Shown: positions 8,271 to 17,943 of the stretch, piece after piece | How the letters are laid out: each line of letters starts with the position of its first letter | Position numbering within the stretch: position 1 is the first letter of the stretch | Origin: CAVUAF01 sp964460655 | GTDB taxonomy: Bacteria; Acidobacteriota; Terriglobia; Terriglobales; Acidobacteriaceae | Direction: 5' to 3' | Assembly: GCA_964460655.1 (NCBI GenBank) | Contig: CAYWSH010000003.1 | Span: 1-64,000 of the forward strand | Length of the DNA stretch: 64,000 bases | Notes under the pieces: model-generated | Database searches by the model: none | What the model was told of the DNA's origin: nothing | The model's input: only the letters and a program-made list of their open reading frames with translations | Translations under genes and position numbers: made by a program

Positions 8271-8308
8271 CCCACCCTGTCCGCCAAAGGCAGGCGGACA
8301 AGGGTGGG
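8271..8308. repeat. Large palindromic element at the contig edge, probably a dispersed repeat and terminator
   Basis: Left arm CCCACCCTGTCCGCC (8271-8285), loop AAAGGCA, right arm GGCGGACAAGGGTGGG (8293-8308); the arms pair over 15 positions with one bulged base. It lies 14 bases beyond the stop of the minus-strand secreted-protein gene, where it could end transcription. Because it starts at the first base after the gap, the left arm may extend into missing sequence, and it may be the repeat that broke the assembly. Confidence 0.65.
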
Positions 8309-8322
8309 GCACCCGATTTTTC

Positions 8323-10740
8323 TCAATACACCGTCACCGAGCCGCTGGTGAGATTACCGGTGTTGATGTAGCCGCTGCTGAGCGTGATGCTGAATGTTCC
8401 CGGCGCGACCAACGAGCTATCGACGGCCACGATGGTGAAGGTGACCGGCAGGCCGTTGTTCGTCCCGGAGCCGACGAGCGTGACGCTGTGCGAGGTCGCG
8501 TCGAAGACCGCCGACGTGACCTGCGACGCTGCGAAGTTCACGCCCGAACCGGCGTCGGTGTAGCTGGCGCCGGACGAGGTCTGCGTAGTGTCGTCGTAAC
8601 TGAAATCGAACTGCGCATCACCGCCGTGCTTGCCGTTCTGGTGGCCGTTGCCGCCGGCTTCGTGACCCGTGCCCGCGCACTTGCCGCCGGTGCTGATGCC
8701 GCCAAGAGCCCGCTTCGCGCGCGTGAAGTAGGTGACGGACGGACCGGCGTGATTGTCGGCGTAGGCGATGTTGACGAGATGGTTCGGGTCCATGGCGATC
8801 TGGAAGAAATCGGCGAGGCTGCGGTCGGAGCTGCCGGTGAGGCCGCCGGTGGAGATCTGGCCGGTGTGGTTGACGTGGTCCGTCGCCTGGCTGAACTTGA
8901 AGGTCGGCTTCAGCGCGTGGCCGTTGGTGCTTTCGGCGACGAAGACGTTCCAGTTCGTGGTCAGCGGGAGAGAGTTCGAGTTACCGGCGGTGTCGGCGCC
9001 GTACCAGGCGACCGCGACGTGGCCGTTGGCGTCGGCCGCGATCCAGGAGAACAGGTTCGATTTGCCGGCCTGCGAAGTGCCCTGCGTCAGCTTGATGGCC
9101 GGCGACCAGCGCTGGCCGTGGTTGGTGGAGAACGAATAGTAGACGTCGGTGTTGTCGGACCAGGTGGCGTAGAGGTAGCCAAGCTTGTCCACGGCAAGAC
9201 CGGGGAAGAGGTTGCCGAGGCCAGCGCCCTGCGGGCAGGTGGAACCGGCGCCGCAACTGAAGATCTTGTAATCCGTGAAGGCGGTCGCTGGGATGGCAAG
9301 GCCGGCTTCGCTGGCGACCCCGACGTACACGGTGTTCAGGTACGCAGTGCCGTTGCTGAGGCCGTTCTGCACGAAGAACACCTGGCCGTTGAGGTTGTCG
9401 AGCGGATTATCGGGGCCGACGAAGATCTGGTAGATGTTCCAGTGGCTGGAGCAACTGCTCTTATCCACTTTCACCTGGCCGGCGATGTTGCCGGTGGGCG
9501 GGCCGACGCTCGAGGCGGTGGCAGCATCAACGGCCGGCCAGACGCCATCGGCGTAGGTGAAGCCGCCGTCGTTGGAGCGCTGGATGAGGATCTGCGAGGT
9601 GGTGCCGAAGTCGTGGTACTCCATGTAGACGTGCTTGGCATCGTCGGCGGCGTCGAGCCACATGCGGTCGTCGAAGGGAACGACGGTGGTGGCAGGATTC
9701 GGCGGACTCATGGTATCGCCGCGATTGGTGGAGTTGGCGCCGGTCACCTCCGCCGCGCTGAGACTGACGAGGGCGAAGTTAGGCGTGTTGTTATTCGCCG
9801 GATCGGGAGCATTGACGGCGACATCGCCATCGCCGCCGCCGGGCGCGAAGCCGCTGGTGGTGCAGAACGGCGTGACGAGCATGCCGCAGTCGGGCTGGCC
9901 TTCGTACTTGAACGGCAACGTGCCGTTGGCATTCGGTGCGCCATCGGCAGCGCCGTACCAACGCCACATGTCGAGGCCGCCGGGAACGCCGCGGATCGAC
10001 TCGACGTAAATGGTGCCTTGCGAGTCCACGATCATGCTGGGCTCGGCGGCCTGACCAGCGGCCGCGGGCAGACACAGGCTCTGATTGGGAGAGTAGTTCG
10101 CCGTACCCGGGCCGACGAATGCCGGCGCCTTCTGGCCGATGGGACAGTTGCGCTGGTTCGTCGGGTTCGGCGGCGGAGTGTTGATAGCGACGTTGATGCG
10201 GACCTGGTAACGCGAGACGCCGGTCGTGGCGTCAAAGCCGACCGTGTTACGCAGGAAGTCGCCGTCTGCGCTCGTGAGCGTGAAGACAGGGATAGTGCTA
10301 GGCGCGCTGATGCCCGCGTCGCTGATGAAGAGCAGCGCCTTGCCACCGGCAGCGGTGCAGTTGGCGGCGATCACCGCGAAGACGGTGGTGCCGGTGAGAT
10401 CACGCCGGTCGGAGAGGCAGATCTGGCCGGTGGTGGCGGCAGGGAAGTCGGTCGGCGCCGCACCGCCGTTGGTGGCGAAGACGAAACTGGCGGCAATAGG
10501 AGAAGAGATATCGGAGCCCGCATTCGACGTCGTAGACCAGGTGGCGAGCATACAGTTGGGGTTGACTGCGCATCCGGAAGTGTTTGCGGGTTGCGGTCCG
10601 CCGCCGAGAACGTCAGCAGTATTCTGCGCGGCGAGCGGAACGGTGGTGAAGGTAAGGGCGGCGAGGGTGGCGATAAAAAGAAGAGGCAGGCGCACGCGTG
10701 TGCGGCTGCCGAAGCAACCTGCTGATGCGAGCAGCGTCAT
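8323..10740 (-). CDS. Large secreted sialidase/BNR-like beta-propeller protein with a C-terminal beta domain
   Basis: An 805-residue protein with a signal peptide (LPLLFIATLAALTFTTVPLAAQ). The middle contains propeller-like blades with Asp-box-style segments (QRSNDGGFTYADGVWP, YYSFSTNHGQRWSPAIKLT, LGYLYATWSDNTDVYYS), as in exo-sialidase-like folds; sialidase catalytic residues cannot be confirmed. A His/Gly-rich linker (GHEAGGNGHQNGKHGG) leads to a ~100-residue C-terminal beta domain that recalls the 'post-COAP-1' type. Start ATG 10740 has GGAGAAAG upstream; the longer frame to 10926 is rejected. Function unknown. Confidence 0.7.
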   Translation of the reverse strand: MTLLASAGCFGSRTRVRLPLLFIATLAALTFTTVPLAAQNTADVLGGGPQPANTSGCAVNPNCMLATWSTTSNAGSDISSPIAASFVFATNGGAAPTDFPAATTGQICLSDRRDLTGTTVFAVIAANCTAAGGKALLFISDAGISAPSTIPVFTLTSADGDFLRNTVGFDATTGVSRYQVRINVAINTPPPNPTNQRNCPIGQKAPAFVGPGTANYSPNQSLCLPAAAGQAAEPSMIVDSQGTIYVESIRGVPGGLDMWRWYGAADGAPNANGTLPFKYEGQPDCGMLVTPFCTTSGFAPGGGDGDVAVNAPDPANNNTPNFALVSLSAAEVTGANSTNRGDTMSPPNPATTVVPFDDRMWLDAADDAKHVYMEYHDFGTTSQILIQRSNDGGFTYADGVWPAVDAATASSVGPPTGNIAGQVKVDKSSCSSHWNIYQIFVGPDNPLDNLNGQVFFVQNGLSNGTAYLNTVYVGVASEAGLAIPATAFTDYKIFSCGAGSTCPQGAGLGNLFPGLAVDKLGYLYATWSDNTDVYYSFSTNHGQRWSPAIKLTQGTSQAGKSNLFSWIAADANGHVAVAWYGADTAGNSNSLPLTTNWNVFVAESTNGHALKPTFKFSQATDHVNHTGQISTGGLTGSSDRSLADFFQIAMDPNHLVNIAYADNHAGPSVTYFTRAKRALGGISTGGKCAGTGHEAGGNGHQNGKHGGDAQFDFSYDDTTQTSSGASYTDAGSGVNFAASQVTSAVFDATSHSVTLVGSGTNNGLPVTFTIVAVDSSLVAPGTFSITLSSGYINTGNLTSGSVTVY

Positions 10741-11013
10741 GGGCTTTCTCCAAGCGGGAGGCGAGTTGACGACGATGGGCCGGGACGAAGCAGCCACCAG
10801 GGGGCCGACTACAATAGATAGTAGTGGCACTAGTTTGGGTTGCTTGAACGAAGGTCGGGCCAGAAAATCGGGGATCCTCGCAGCGTCCGATTCCGCATTC
10901 ATCATTTCGAAAATGAACAGTCGCAATCGCTAAGATGTCGAAAATACTCTTTGTTTGCTTGTGTTTAGCCGGGCAAGCGAATTGCAGCAACGAGGCCCAG
11001 AAAGGTCACAGGA

Positions 11014-13455
11014 ATGGAAACCATCGCGCGGTTCCTGCATGACGTGAAGTCGGCGGCGCGGTCGTTGGCGCGCGCCAAAACGCTCTCGATCGCCGTGATC
11101 CTGACGCTGGCGCTGGGGATCGGCGCCAATGCCGCCATCTTTACTTTGTTGCGCGGCGTCTTGCTCCGGCCGCTGGTGAATCGTGACGAGAGCCGGTTGA
11201 TCTATGTCCGGCAAGTCTCCAATGGAGGCAACGCGAATTTCTCGGTGCCGGAGATCCTGGACATCAGCTCGCGGATGAAGTCGCTCACCTCTTGGGGCGA
11301 CTTCTCGGTGATCGGCTTCACCATGGTGGGACTGGGTGAGCCGCGGACGGTGCGCGCGGGTGTGGTGGGCGGTTCGTATTTCCAGACGATGGGGTTGAAG
11401 CCGGCGGCGGGCCGGCTGCTGGATGTGCATGACGACGGCGCGAAGGCGGCGGGGGCGGTGGTGCTGACGTATCGCTTCTGGGCGGCGGCCTTCAATCGCG
11501 ATCCGGCCGTGATCGGCAAGACGGTACGGTTCGGGGGCGGCGGAGGCGAGACCACGGCGACGGTGGTGGGCGTGCTGGAACCGAGCGTTCCCTATCCGCA
11601 AGAGACGGAAGTCATCGCGAACATCGTGTGCAGCCCGCATCACCTTTCAGCGACGATGGTGACCGGGCGGATCCATCGCATGACGGACCTGTTCGCACGG
11701 CTGCCGCAGGGCGTCGAACTGAACACCGCGCGCGCGGAGCTTGAGTCGGTCTATGGGGCGATGAAGCGCGAGCATCCCGAGGCGTATCCGACGGGCGCCG
11801 ATTTCCATGTGACGGCGATGCCGCTGCGCGATGAGCTGGTGTCGAATGCGCGGACGATGCTGCTGGTGCTGATGGCGGCGTCGCTGCTGGTGTTCATCAT
11901 TGCGTGCGCGAACGTGGCCAACCTGATCCTGGCGCGCAGCGTGCGACGGCAGAGCGAGCTGGCCATCCGCTCGGCGCTGGGCGCCACCAATATGGACCTG
12001 CGGCGGGTCTTGCTGGCGGAGAGCCTGGTGTTGTGCACCGCCGGAGCGACGGCCGGGTTGTTCATCGCCGGGCCGCTGGTCGACGTGCTGGCGAAGTACG
12101 CTGGGCGTTATTCGGTGCGGGCGCTGGACCTGACGCTCGATGCCGGCGCGCTATGGGTAGCCGCCGGATTGGCGTTGCTCGCGGCCGTGCTGCTGGCGTT
12201 CGTTCCGCGGCTGCCTTCGGCCAGCCGTTCGCAAGCGCTCGAGTTGGCAGCGGCCAATTCGCGAACGACAGGAACCAACCGCAAGCTGAAGGCATTCGCG
12301 GTGGTGCAGATCGCCGCATCATTCGTCCTGGTGACGGCGGCGAGCGCGGCCCTGGCGACACTGCTGGCGATGCAAGCCGTGCGCAGCCGCTTCGAGACGC
12401 AGCACGTGCTGGCCGTCAACACGCCGCAGATGCGCGGCAATATGACGCCGGAGCAGTTCGCTGAACTGAACCGGCAGGCGCTTCAGGATGTCCGCGCCTT
12501 GCCGGGAGTACGCCATGCCGCCTTCAGCAGTACCGTGCCGTGGCGTGACAACAATTTTTCGTTCGAGTTCGCTCCCGATGGGAAGCCACGCGAGGCCAAC
12601 GAGAAGCCGCGGCGTGCGGGCATGCAGGGGATCTCGCCGGGATTCTTTGACACGCTCGGGCTGCCGCTGCTCGAAGGGCGCGACTTCACGGATGCGGACG
12701 CCAAAGGTCCCGACGTCGCGATCGTCAGCGAGACGCTGGCGCGCCAGTTCTTTCCGAATGGGCGGGCCGTGGACCACATCATCACGTGGACGGACCCCAT
12801 ATTCCAGTTCGCCTCCGGCGGCGCACCGAAACCGGAGCGCATCATCGGCGTCGTCCCCGACATCGATAACGGCAACCTCGCTGCGCAACCGACGATCACG
12901 GTGTATCGGCCCGTATCCCGCGCGGGGCGGCTGCTGGTGGATGTCCAAGGCGACCCCTATACGCTGGTGCAACCGATCAGTGGGATCCTGCGCAAGCTGC
13001 CGGACCAACCGGTGGAGGGCGTGAGCACGCTGGCAGACATACGCGCCGAAGTGATCTCGCCGACGCGATTGAACATGATCGTAGCGAGCGTATTCGCCGG
13101 CGTGGCACTGCTGATCGCCATCGTGGGCGTGGGCGGCGTGCTGATGTTCCTGGTGAGCGCACGGATGCGCGAGTTCGGCATCCGGCTGGCGCTGGGCTCG
13201 CAGCCACGCGGGCTGCTTTTGGGCGTGATCGGCGAAGGCGTGGCGCTGGCGCTGGGCGGTCTCGTCCTGGGCCTGCTGAGTGGTTACGCGCTGGCGCGCG
13301 TAGGCGCGACCTATGTGGCGGAGCTGAAGGTGCCGGGCTGGCCGGCCCTCGGGGGATCGGCGCTCGTCTTGTTGTTGTCAGCCGCAACGGCTGCGGCGAT
13401 CCCCGCGATGCGGGCCGCGCGGGTGGACGTGATGCAGGTTTTGCGGAACGAGTGA
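11014..13455 (+). CDS. ABC-type permease of the MacB/ADOP family
   Basis: An 813-residue membrane protein with duplicated FtsX-type permease units, the 'acidobacterial duplicated orphan permease' layout. One N-terminal helix (TLSIAVILTLALGIGANAAIF, ~25-45) and a MacB-like periplasmic domain (~50-240) precede three helices around residues 270-400; a second periplasmic part and three helices (~690-800) follow. FGIRLALGS near the end is a typical coupling motif. No ATPase gene is adjacent, as usual for this family. The gap to the divergent gene (10741-11013) shows no clear promoter. Confidence 0.88.
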   Translation: METIARFLHDVKSAARSLARAKTLSIAVILTLALGIGANAAIFTLLRGVLLRPLVNRDESRLIYVRQVSNGGNANFSVPEILDISSRMKSLTSWGDFSVIGFTMVGLGEPRTVRAGVVGGSYFQTMGLKPAAGRLLDVHDDGAKAAGAVVLTYRFWAAAFNRDPAVIGKTVRFGGGGGETTATVVGVLEPSVPYPQETEVIANIVCSPHHLSATMVTGRIHRMTDLFARLPQGVELNTARAELESVYGAMKREHPEAYPTGADFHVTAMPLRDELVSNARTMLLVLMAASLLVFIIACANVANLILARSVRRQSELAIRSALGATNMDLRRVLLAESLVLCTAGATAGLFIAGPLVDVLAKYAGRYSVRALDLTLDAGALWVAAGLALLAAVLLAFVPRLPSASRSQALELAAANSRTTGTNRKLKAFAVVQIAASFVLVTAASAALATLLAMQAVRSRFETQHVLAVNTPQMRGNMTPEQFAELNRQALQDVRALPGVRHAAFSSTVPWRDNNFSFEFAPDGKPREANEKPRRAGMQGISPGFFDTLGLPLLEGRDFTDADAKGPDVAIVSETLARQFFPNGRAVDHIITWTDPIFQFASGGAPKPERIIGVVPDIDNGNLAAQPTITVYRPVSRAGRLLVDVQGDPYTLVQPISGILRKLPDQPVEGVSTLADIRAEVISPTRLNMIVASVFAGVALLIAIVGVGGVLMFLVSARMREFGIRLALGSQPRGLLLGVIGEGVALALGGLVLGLLSGYALARVGATYVAELKVPGWPALGGSALVLLLSAATAAAIPAMRAARVDVMQVLRNE

Positions 13456-13468
13456 GCGGCGCTAAACT
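13440..13468 (+). promoter_or_regulatory. Promoter giving a probable leaderless mRNA
   Basis: TTTGCG (13440-13445), a 17-bp spacer and TAAACT (13463-13468). The -10 begins 12 bases before the ATG at 13475, so transcription should start on or next to the start codon; no Shine-Dalgarno is present. Confidence 0.45.
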
Positions 13469-13474
13469 CTCGTC

Positions 13475-14056
13475 ATGAAGCGAGCCATCGGGTGCGCCAT
13501 TCTGCTGTGCGCCTCGGCAAGCTGGCCGCAGTCGTTGGGCGAGATCGCGCGTGCGAACCGTGAACAGAAGAAGCAGCGCGCGGCGAAAGTCATTACCAAC
13601 GAAGACCTGAAGCACGAGAACGAGTCTGGGCTGGCGACCGACGTAGACCTGGAGCTCGACCGCATGCGCGTAGTCTTCCGCGAGGTCTGCGCCGACCCAA
13701 GGACCGAGCACGGCAACAGACTCAGCGACGCCGACCGGAAAGCGATCGACGACGGCGTGAAGCCGCTGCGCGCCCGCGTGAACGCGTATGAGCGCGTGCA
13801 GAAGCAATATAAGGACGAGTTGAAAGCGCTCGATGAGCAGATGGAAATGCAGATGGCGAAGGCCTGGCCCAAAGACCGGGCGTTCACCGAGCAGGACGTT
13901 GAGCGCATCAAGGCGCTGCGCGCTGAACACGAGGTGCGGCGGCTCGCGTTGATCAGCCGCGGTGAGGGCGAGTTGAAGGGGTATATCGAGCTGCAGAAGC
14001 AGCTGGAGGCGGTCGCGACGGAGTGTCCCGCGGCGGCGAAGACGGTGCCGGATTAG
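13475..14056 (+). CDS. Secreted coiled-coil protein of unknown function
   Basis: A 193-residue protein with an N-terminal export signal (MKRAIGCAILLCASASWPQ). The start of the mature part, SLGEIARANREQKKQRAAKVITNEDL, recalls a segment seen in many small acidobacterial secreted proteins. The rest is charged and helical (YERVQKQYKDELKALDEQMEM; RIKALRAEHEVRRL) and should form a coiled coil. Two cysteines (VCADPR, TECPAA) could pair. It follows the permease by 19 bases but has its own likely promoter. No function is proposed. Confidence 0.7.
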   Translation: MKRAIGCAILLCASASWPQSLGEIARANREQKKQRAAKVITNEDLKHENESGLATDVDLELDRMRVVFREVCADPRTEHGNRLSDADRKAIDDGVKPLRARVNAYERVQKQYKDELKALDEQMEMQMAKAWPKDRAFTEQDVERIKALRAEHEVRRLALISRGEGELKGYIELQKQLEAVATECPAAAKTVPD

Positions 14057-14071
14057 GTCATCCCTCAGGGG

Positions 14072-14947
14072 CTAAGCGGCCAGGTACTTCATGAAGATGA
14101 CTTCGTTCTGTGCTTCGTTATAGATCAGTTCGTCGGCGGTGGCGCGCGTCATCATGATGCCGAAGCCGCCGGCGCGGATACCTTTCTCTTCGCGGACGGC
14201 GAGATGAGCGATGGGCTGGTCGTCGGGCTGGCCGATGGCGGCGTGCGTGAGATTCTTGAAGCTGAAGCCCGGGCCGGGATCGGCGATGCGGTACATCAGC
14301 ATGCGCGGCGAGCGCACGTAGGCGATGCGGACTTTGCGGTTGGGATCGAGCTTGCCGCCCCACTCGACCGCGTTCAACAGCAATTCGCGGAAGGACTGTC
14401 CGACGTTCGATAGGACGTCTTCGGCCAGTCCGGTCTCGAGCTTCAATAGGAAGCCCTGGATGCGCTCGGCGGCTTCGCGCGTACACGGGATGAGGAGTTC
14501 CACCCAGTCGGGCCGGGCGGAGAGCACTTCGATGGGCGGGCAGGCGCCCTCGGCGAGGGCACGCTGGGCGACTTCCACGGCATCTTTCGGCGGAAACGGC
14601 TTGCTGATGTACTCGTAGGCCTGTTCGCGTACAGCGCGCAGCAAGGTCTCGGGCGTTCCGTCGGAGGTCATGACGATGATCTTCGGGCGGGCGACGGTGT
14701 TGCGCACGCGCGCCAGTACTTCGAGTCCGCTGAGCTCGGGCATCCAGATGTCGAGGAAAGCGAGGTCGAAGAAGTTGCGGGTGAGCTGGTCGAGGGCGGC
14801 AGCGCCATCCTCAGCGGTGGTGACGGCGAAGCCGGCGCCGCGCAGGAGCGAGGAGAGCGCGTGGCGCGTGGTGCGGTCGTCGTCGGCTACAAGGATCTTG
14901 CGCTGGGCGTTGGTTGGAGCGGTCGGCTTCTGATCGGCATCACTCAT
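14072..14947 (-). CDS. Response regulator fused to an RsbW-like anti-sigma ATPase domain
   Basis: A 291-residue protein. Residues ~17-130 are a receiver domain with the phosphoacceptor Asp66 (FLDIWMP) and acidic pair ADDD. Residues ~150-291 form a GHKL-type ATPase of the RsbW/SpoIIAB kind (SFRELLLNAVEWGGK as N-box, RIADPGPGF as G1, GGFGIMMTRATADEL). Such proteins can phosphorylate an anti-anti-sigma partner, which links a phosphorelay to partner switching. The start at 14947 has GGGAGGTGGG upstream. It is divergent from a hybrid kinase 116 bases away, its likely upstream partner. Confidence 0.88.
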   Translation of the reverse strand: MSDADQKPTAPTNAQRKILVADDDRTTRHALSSLLRGAGFAVTTAEDGAAALDQLTRNFFDLAFLDIWMPELSGLEVLARVRNTVARPKIIVMTSDGTPETLLRAVREQAYEYISKPFPPKDAVEVAQRALAEGACPPIEVLSARPDWVELLIPCTREAAERIQGFLLKLETGLAEDVLSNVGQSFRELLLNAVEWGGKLDPNRKVRIAYVRSPRMLMYRIADPGPGFSFKNLTHAAIGQPDDQPIAHLAVREEKGIRAGGFGIMMTRATADELIYNEAQNEVIFMKYLAA

Positions 14948-15063
14948 GGCCCCACCTCCCGTGAGCTGACGGTGGCGAATCCGCGGATGGTACGTCCCGC
15001 GTGAAATGCGGGTCAAGCCGCGGAGTGCGGTTGCGCAAAGCCGGGGCCTTGCCGCACACTTCC

Positions 15064-17943
15064 ATGGCCGCTCCAGGCTTGGCGATGGCAATACCGCTAT
15101 CCACTCCGCTGCCCGCGCCCGACGACGACCTGCGCGAGATCTTCTCGCTCTCGCTCGACCTGCTGTGCGTGGTCGGGACAGACGGCTACTTCAAGCGGCT
15201 GAATCCGGCCTGGCAAGCCACGCTGGGCTACACCGAACAAGAGTTGCTGGCGAAGCCGTACCTCGACTTTGTGCATCCGGATGACCGCGCGGCGACCAGC
15301 GCGGAAGCCGCACGCGCCGCGGCCGGCAACAACGTGCTGTGGTTCGAGAACCGGTATGGCTGCCGCGATGGCTCGTATCGCTGGCTGTTGTGGCGGTGTG
15401 CGGTGCGGCCCGAAGAGCAACTGATCTATGGGATCGCGCGCGATGTGACCGAGCGCAAAGCGGAAGAAGCGCGGATGGCGGCGGTGTATGGGGTGACGCG
15501 CGTACTGGCGGAGGCGCCGAACCTGGCGCAGGCGGCGCCGCGCATCCTGCGCGCGATCGGCGAAGGGCTGGACTGGGACGTCGGCGCGATCTGGCGCGTG
15601 GACGCGAAACACGACGTGGTGCGCTCGTTGGAAGTCTGGCAGCGCCGTCCCGACGCGATGCAGACGTTCGTCACCGCGACACGTACGACCGCGCTGGGGC
15701 GCGGCATCGGGCTGCCGGGTCGCGTGTGGGCGAAGGGCGAGCCGATGTGGCTGCACGACGCCGCCACCGACAAGAATTTTCCGCGTGCGCAATCGGCAGC
15801 GCAGGACGACCTGCACGGCGGCTTCGCGTTCCCCATCCTGCTGGGCGGCGAAGTGCTGGGCGTGCTGGAGTGGTTCAGCCACGAGATGCGGCAGCCGGAC
15901 GCGCGGCTGCTGGAAATGATGGCGGCGGTCGGCAGCCAGATCGGGCAGTTCATCGAGCGCTGCGACGCGGAAGAATCGCTGCGCGGGTATGCGCGCGAGC
16001 TGGAAGTCGCGCGCGAGCGCGCCGAGGGAGCGACGCAGGCGAAGAGCGAGTTCCTGGCCAACGTGAGTCACGAACTGCGCACCCCGATGAACGCCATCCT
16101 CGGCATGACGGAGCTGACGCTGGGGACAAAGCTCACCCACGAACAGCGGGAGTACCTGGGCAGCATCGAGACGGCAGCGGAAGGGCTGCTCTCGCTGCTG
16201 AACGACCTGCTCGACTTCTCGAAGATCGAGGCGCGCAAGCTGCACCTGGAGCGCGTGCCGTTCAACCTGCGCGACACGCTGGAAGACACCGTACGGGTGC
16301 TGGCGCCGCGCGCGCACCAGAAGGGACTGGAGCTGGCGTGCCACATCGCGACGGAAGTGCCGGCGACGATCGTGGGCGATCCGGTGCGGTTGCGGCAGAT
16401 CGTCGTCAACCTGCTGGGCAACGCCATCAAGTTCACCCATGCGGGCGAGGTCGTGCTGCGCGTGGAGGCCGAGGAGCAGAGTGAGGGTCACGTCGTACTG
16501 CACAGCTCGGTGCGCGACACCGGCATCGGGATTGCGCCGGAGAAGCAGCAGCTTATCTTCGAGGCGTTCTCGCAGGCGGACAGCTCGACCACGAGGCGCT
16601 TCGGCGGCACTGGGCTGGGGCTGGCAATCTCGGCGGAGCTGGTCGCGAAAATGGAAGGGAAGATATGGGTGGAGAGCGAGCCGGGCGTGGGCAGCACATT
16701 CCACTTCACCGCGCGGTTCGAGCCGGCCGACGGCGGAGCGGAGCAGGCGCTGCCGTTGCAGCCGCTGACGGGGCTGCGCGTCCTGGTGGTGGATGACAAT
16801 GCCACGAACCGGCGCATCCTGGTGGAGATGCTGTCGCACTGGCACATGCAGCCGGCAGCAGCAGAGAGCGGAGTGGCGGCGCTCGAGACGCTGCAGCAGG
16901 CGCAGCGCGCGCAGCAGCCCTTCGCGCTGGCCCTGGTGGATGGCCACATGCCGGAGATGGATGGCTTCATGCTGGCATCGGCGATCAAGAAGGACCGGCT
17001 GCTCACGAGTACCCACGTGCTGCTGCTCACCTCGGCAGGACAAGCCGAGGACCTGGCGCGCTGCAAGAAAGTGGGGATCGCGGCACATATCACGAAACCG
17101 GTGAAGCAGTCCGAGCTGCTCGACGCGATCATCAACGTGATGGGGAGCTCGATCCGCAAGCGGGCACCGGCCAGACGACGCGCGAAGCCGGCGCGCAGCG
17201 CGCAAGGCATGCGCGTGCTGGTGGCGGAAGACAACAGCATCAACCAGATGCTGGCGGAGCGCATCCTGCAGAAGTCGGGACACGAGATCACGTTGGTGAG
17301 CAATGGGCGGGAAGCGCTGGCCGCGGCTACGCAGGACGAGTCGTTCGACGTGATCTTGATGGACGTGCAGATGCCCGAGATGGATGGCCTGGAGGCGACG
17401 GCGGCGATCCGCGAATGGGAGCGCAACGCGGGCCGGCATACGCCGATCGTCGCCATGACGGCGCACGCGATGGCCGGCGACCGCGAACGTTGCCTCGAGG
17501 GCGGCATGGATGGTTACGTCTCGAAGCCGATCCGGCCGGGCGACATCGAGAAGGCGATCGCCGACGCAGTACCGGGGCACACGGACGTGATCGATCGGGC
17601 GACTTTGCTCGAGGGCCTGGGCGGCGATGAAGAACTCTTGCGCGAGATGGCACAACTATTCGTGAGCGATAGCGCGCGGATGATGAAAGAAATCCGGGAA
17701 GCAGCGGAGCGCGGCGATGCTGCAGGATTACATCGGGCGGCCCACGCACTGAAGGGTGCCATCGGTAACTTCGGTGCGAAGACCGCGTTCGAACTGGCAC
17801 AGAAGCTGGAGAACATGGGCCGCGAGCGCGATTTACGCGGGGCGGACAAGGCGTGCGCATCGCTGCAACGCCAGCTGACCATCCTTTGCGCCGAGCTGGA
17901 GCGTCTCGACGAAAAGCCCGCGAAGCCGCGCAAACGTCATTGA
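15064..17943 (+). CDS. Hybrid sensor histidine kinase: PAS-GAF-HisKA-HATPase-REC-REC-HPt
   Basis: A 959-residue multidomain kinase. A PAS domain (~residues 15-130, HPDDRAA) and a GAF domain (~145-310) sense; both are cytosolic, and no membrane helix is seen. HisKA has His336 in NVSHELRTPMN. The ATPase has NLLGNAIKFTHAG, DTGIGIAPEK and FGGTGLGLAIS. Two receivers follow (Asp626 in LVDGHMPEMDG, Asp767 in LMDVQMPEMDG), then an HPt domain with His894 (HRAAHALKGAIGNFG). This makes a complete intramolecular phosphorelay. Start is ATG 15064 or 15085; neither has a good Shine-Dalgarno. It ends overlapping the convergent OCD gene by 7 bases. Confidence 0.93.
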   Translation: MAAPGLAMAIPLSTPLPAPDDDLREIFSLSLDLLCVVGTDGYFKRLNPAWQATLGYTEQELLAKPYLDFVHPDDRAATSAEAARAAAGNNVLWFENRYGCRDGSYRWLLWRCAVRPEEQLIYGIARDVTERKAEEARMAAVYGVTRVLAEAPNLAQAAPRILRAIGEGLDWDVGAIWRVDAKHDVVRSLEVWQRRPDAMQTFVTATRTTALGRGIGLPGRVWAKGEPMWLHDAATDKNFPRAQSAAQDDLHGGFAFPILLGGEVLGVLEWFSHEMRQPDARLLEMMAAVGSQIGQFIERCDAEESLRGYARELEVARERAEGATQAKSEFLANVSHELRTPMNAILGMTELTLGTKLTHEQREYLGSIETAAEGLLSLLNDLLDFSKIEARKLHLERVPFNLRDTLEDTVRVLAPRAHQKGLELACHIATEVPATIVGDPVRLRQIVVNLLGNAIKFTHAGEVVLRVEAEEQSEGHVVLHSSVRDTGIGIAPEKQQLIFEAFSQADSSTTRRFGGTGLGLAISAELVAKMEGKIWVESEPGVGSTFHFTARFEPADGGAEQALPLQPLTGLRVLVVDDNATNRRILVEMLSHWHMQPAAAESGVAALETLQQAQRAQQPFALALVDGHMPEMDGFMLASAIKKDRLLTSTHVLLLTSAGQAEDLARCKKVGIAAHITKPVKQSELLDAIINVMGSSIRKRAPARRRAKPARSAQGMRVLVAEDNSINQMLAERILQKSGHEITLVSNGREALAAATQDESFDVILMDVQMPEMDGLEATAAIREWERNAGRHTPIVAMTAHAMAGDRERCLEGGMDGYVSKPIRPGDIEKAIADAVPGHTDVIDRATLLEGLGGDEELLREMAQLFVSDSARMMKEIREAAERGDAAGLHRAAHALKGAIGNFGAKTAFELAQKLENMGRERDLRGADKACASLQRQLTILCAELERLDEKPAKPRKRH

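Noticed and set aside
7588..10725. A 1045-residue plus-strand ORF across the N gap
   Set aside because: It joins the SDR to the antisense of the secreted-protein gene through undetermined bases; only the part to 8170 is real.
10900..10920. TTCAT-type inverted repeat around TTTCGAAA before the ADOP permease
   Set aside because: A lone TTCATC without 11-bp partners and no -10 at the Pho spacing; probably chance.
15097..17655. An 852-residue minus-strand ORF opposite the hybrid kinase
   Set aside because: Shadow of a kinase with intact motifs in every domain; Arg/His-rich with no domain.
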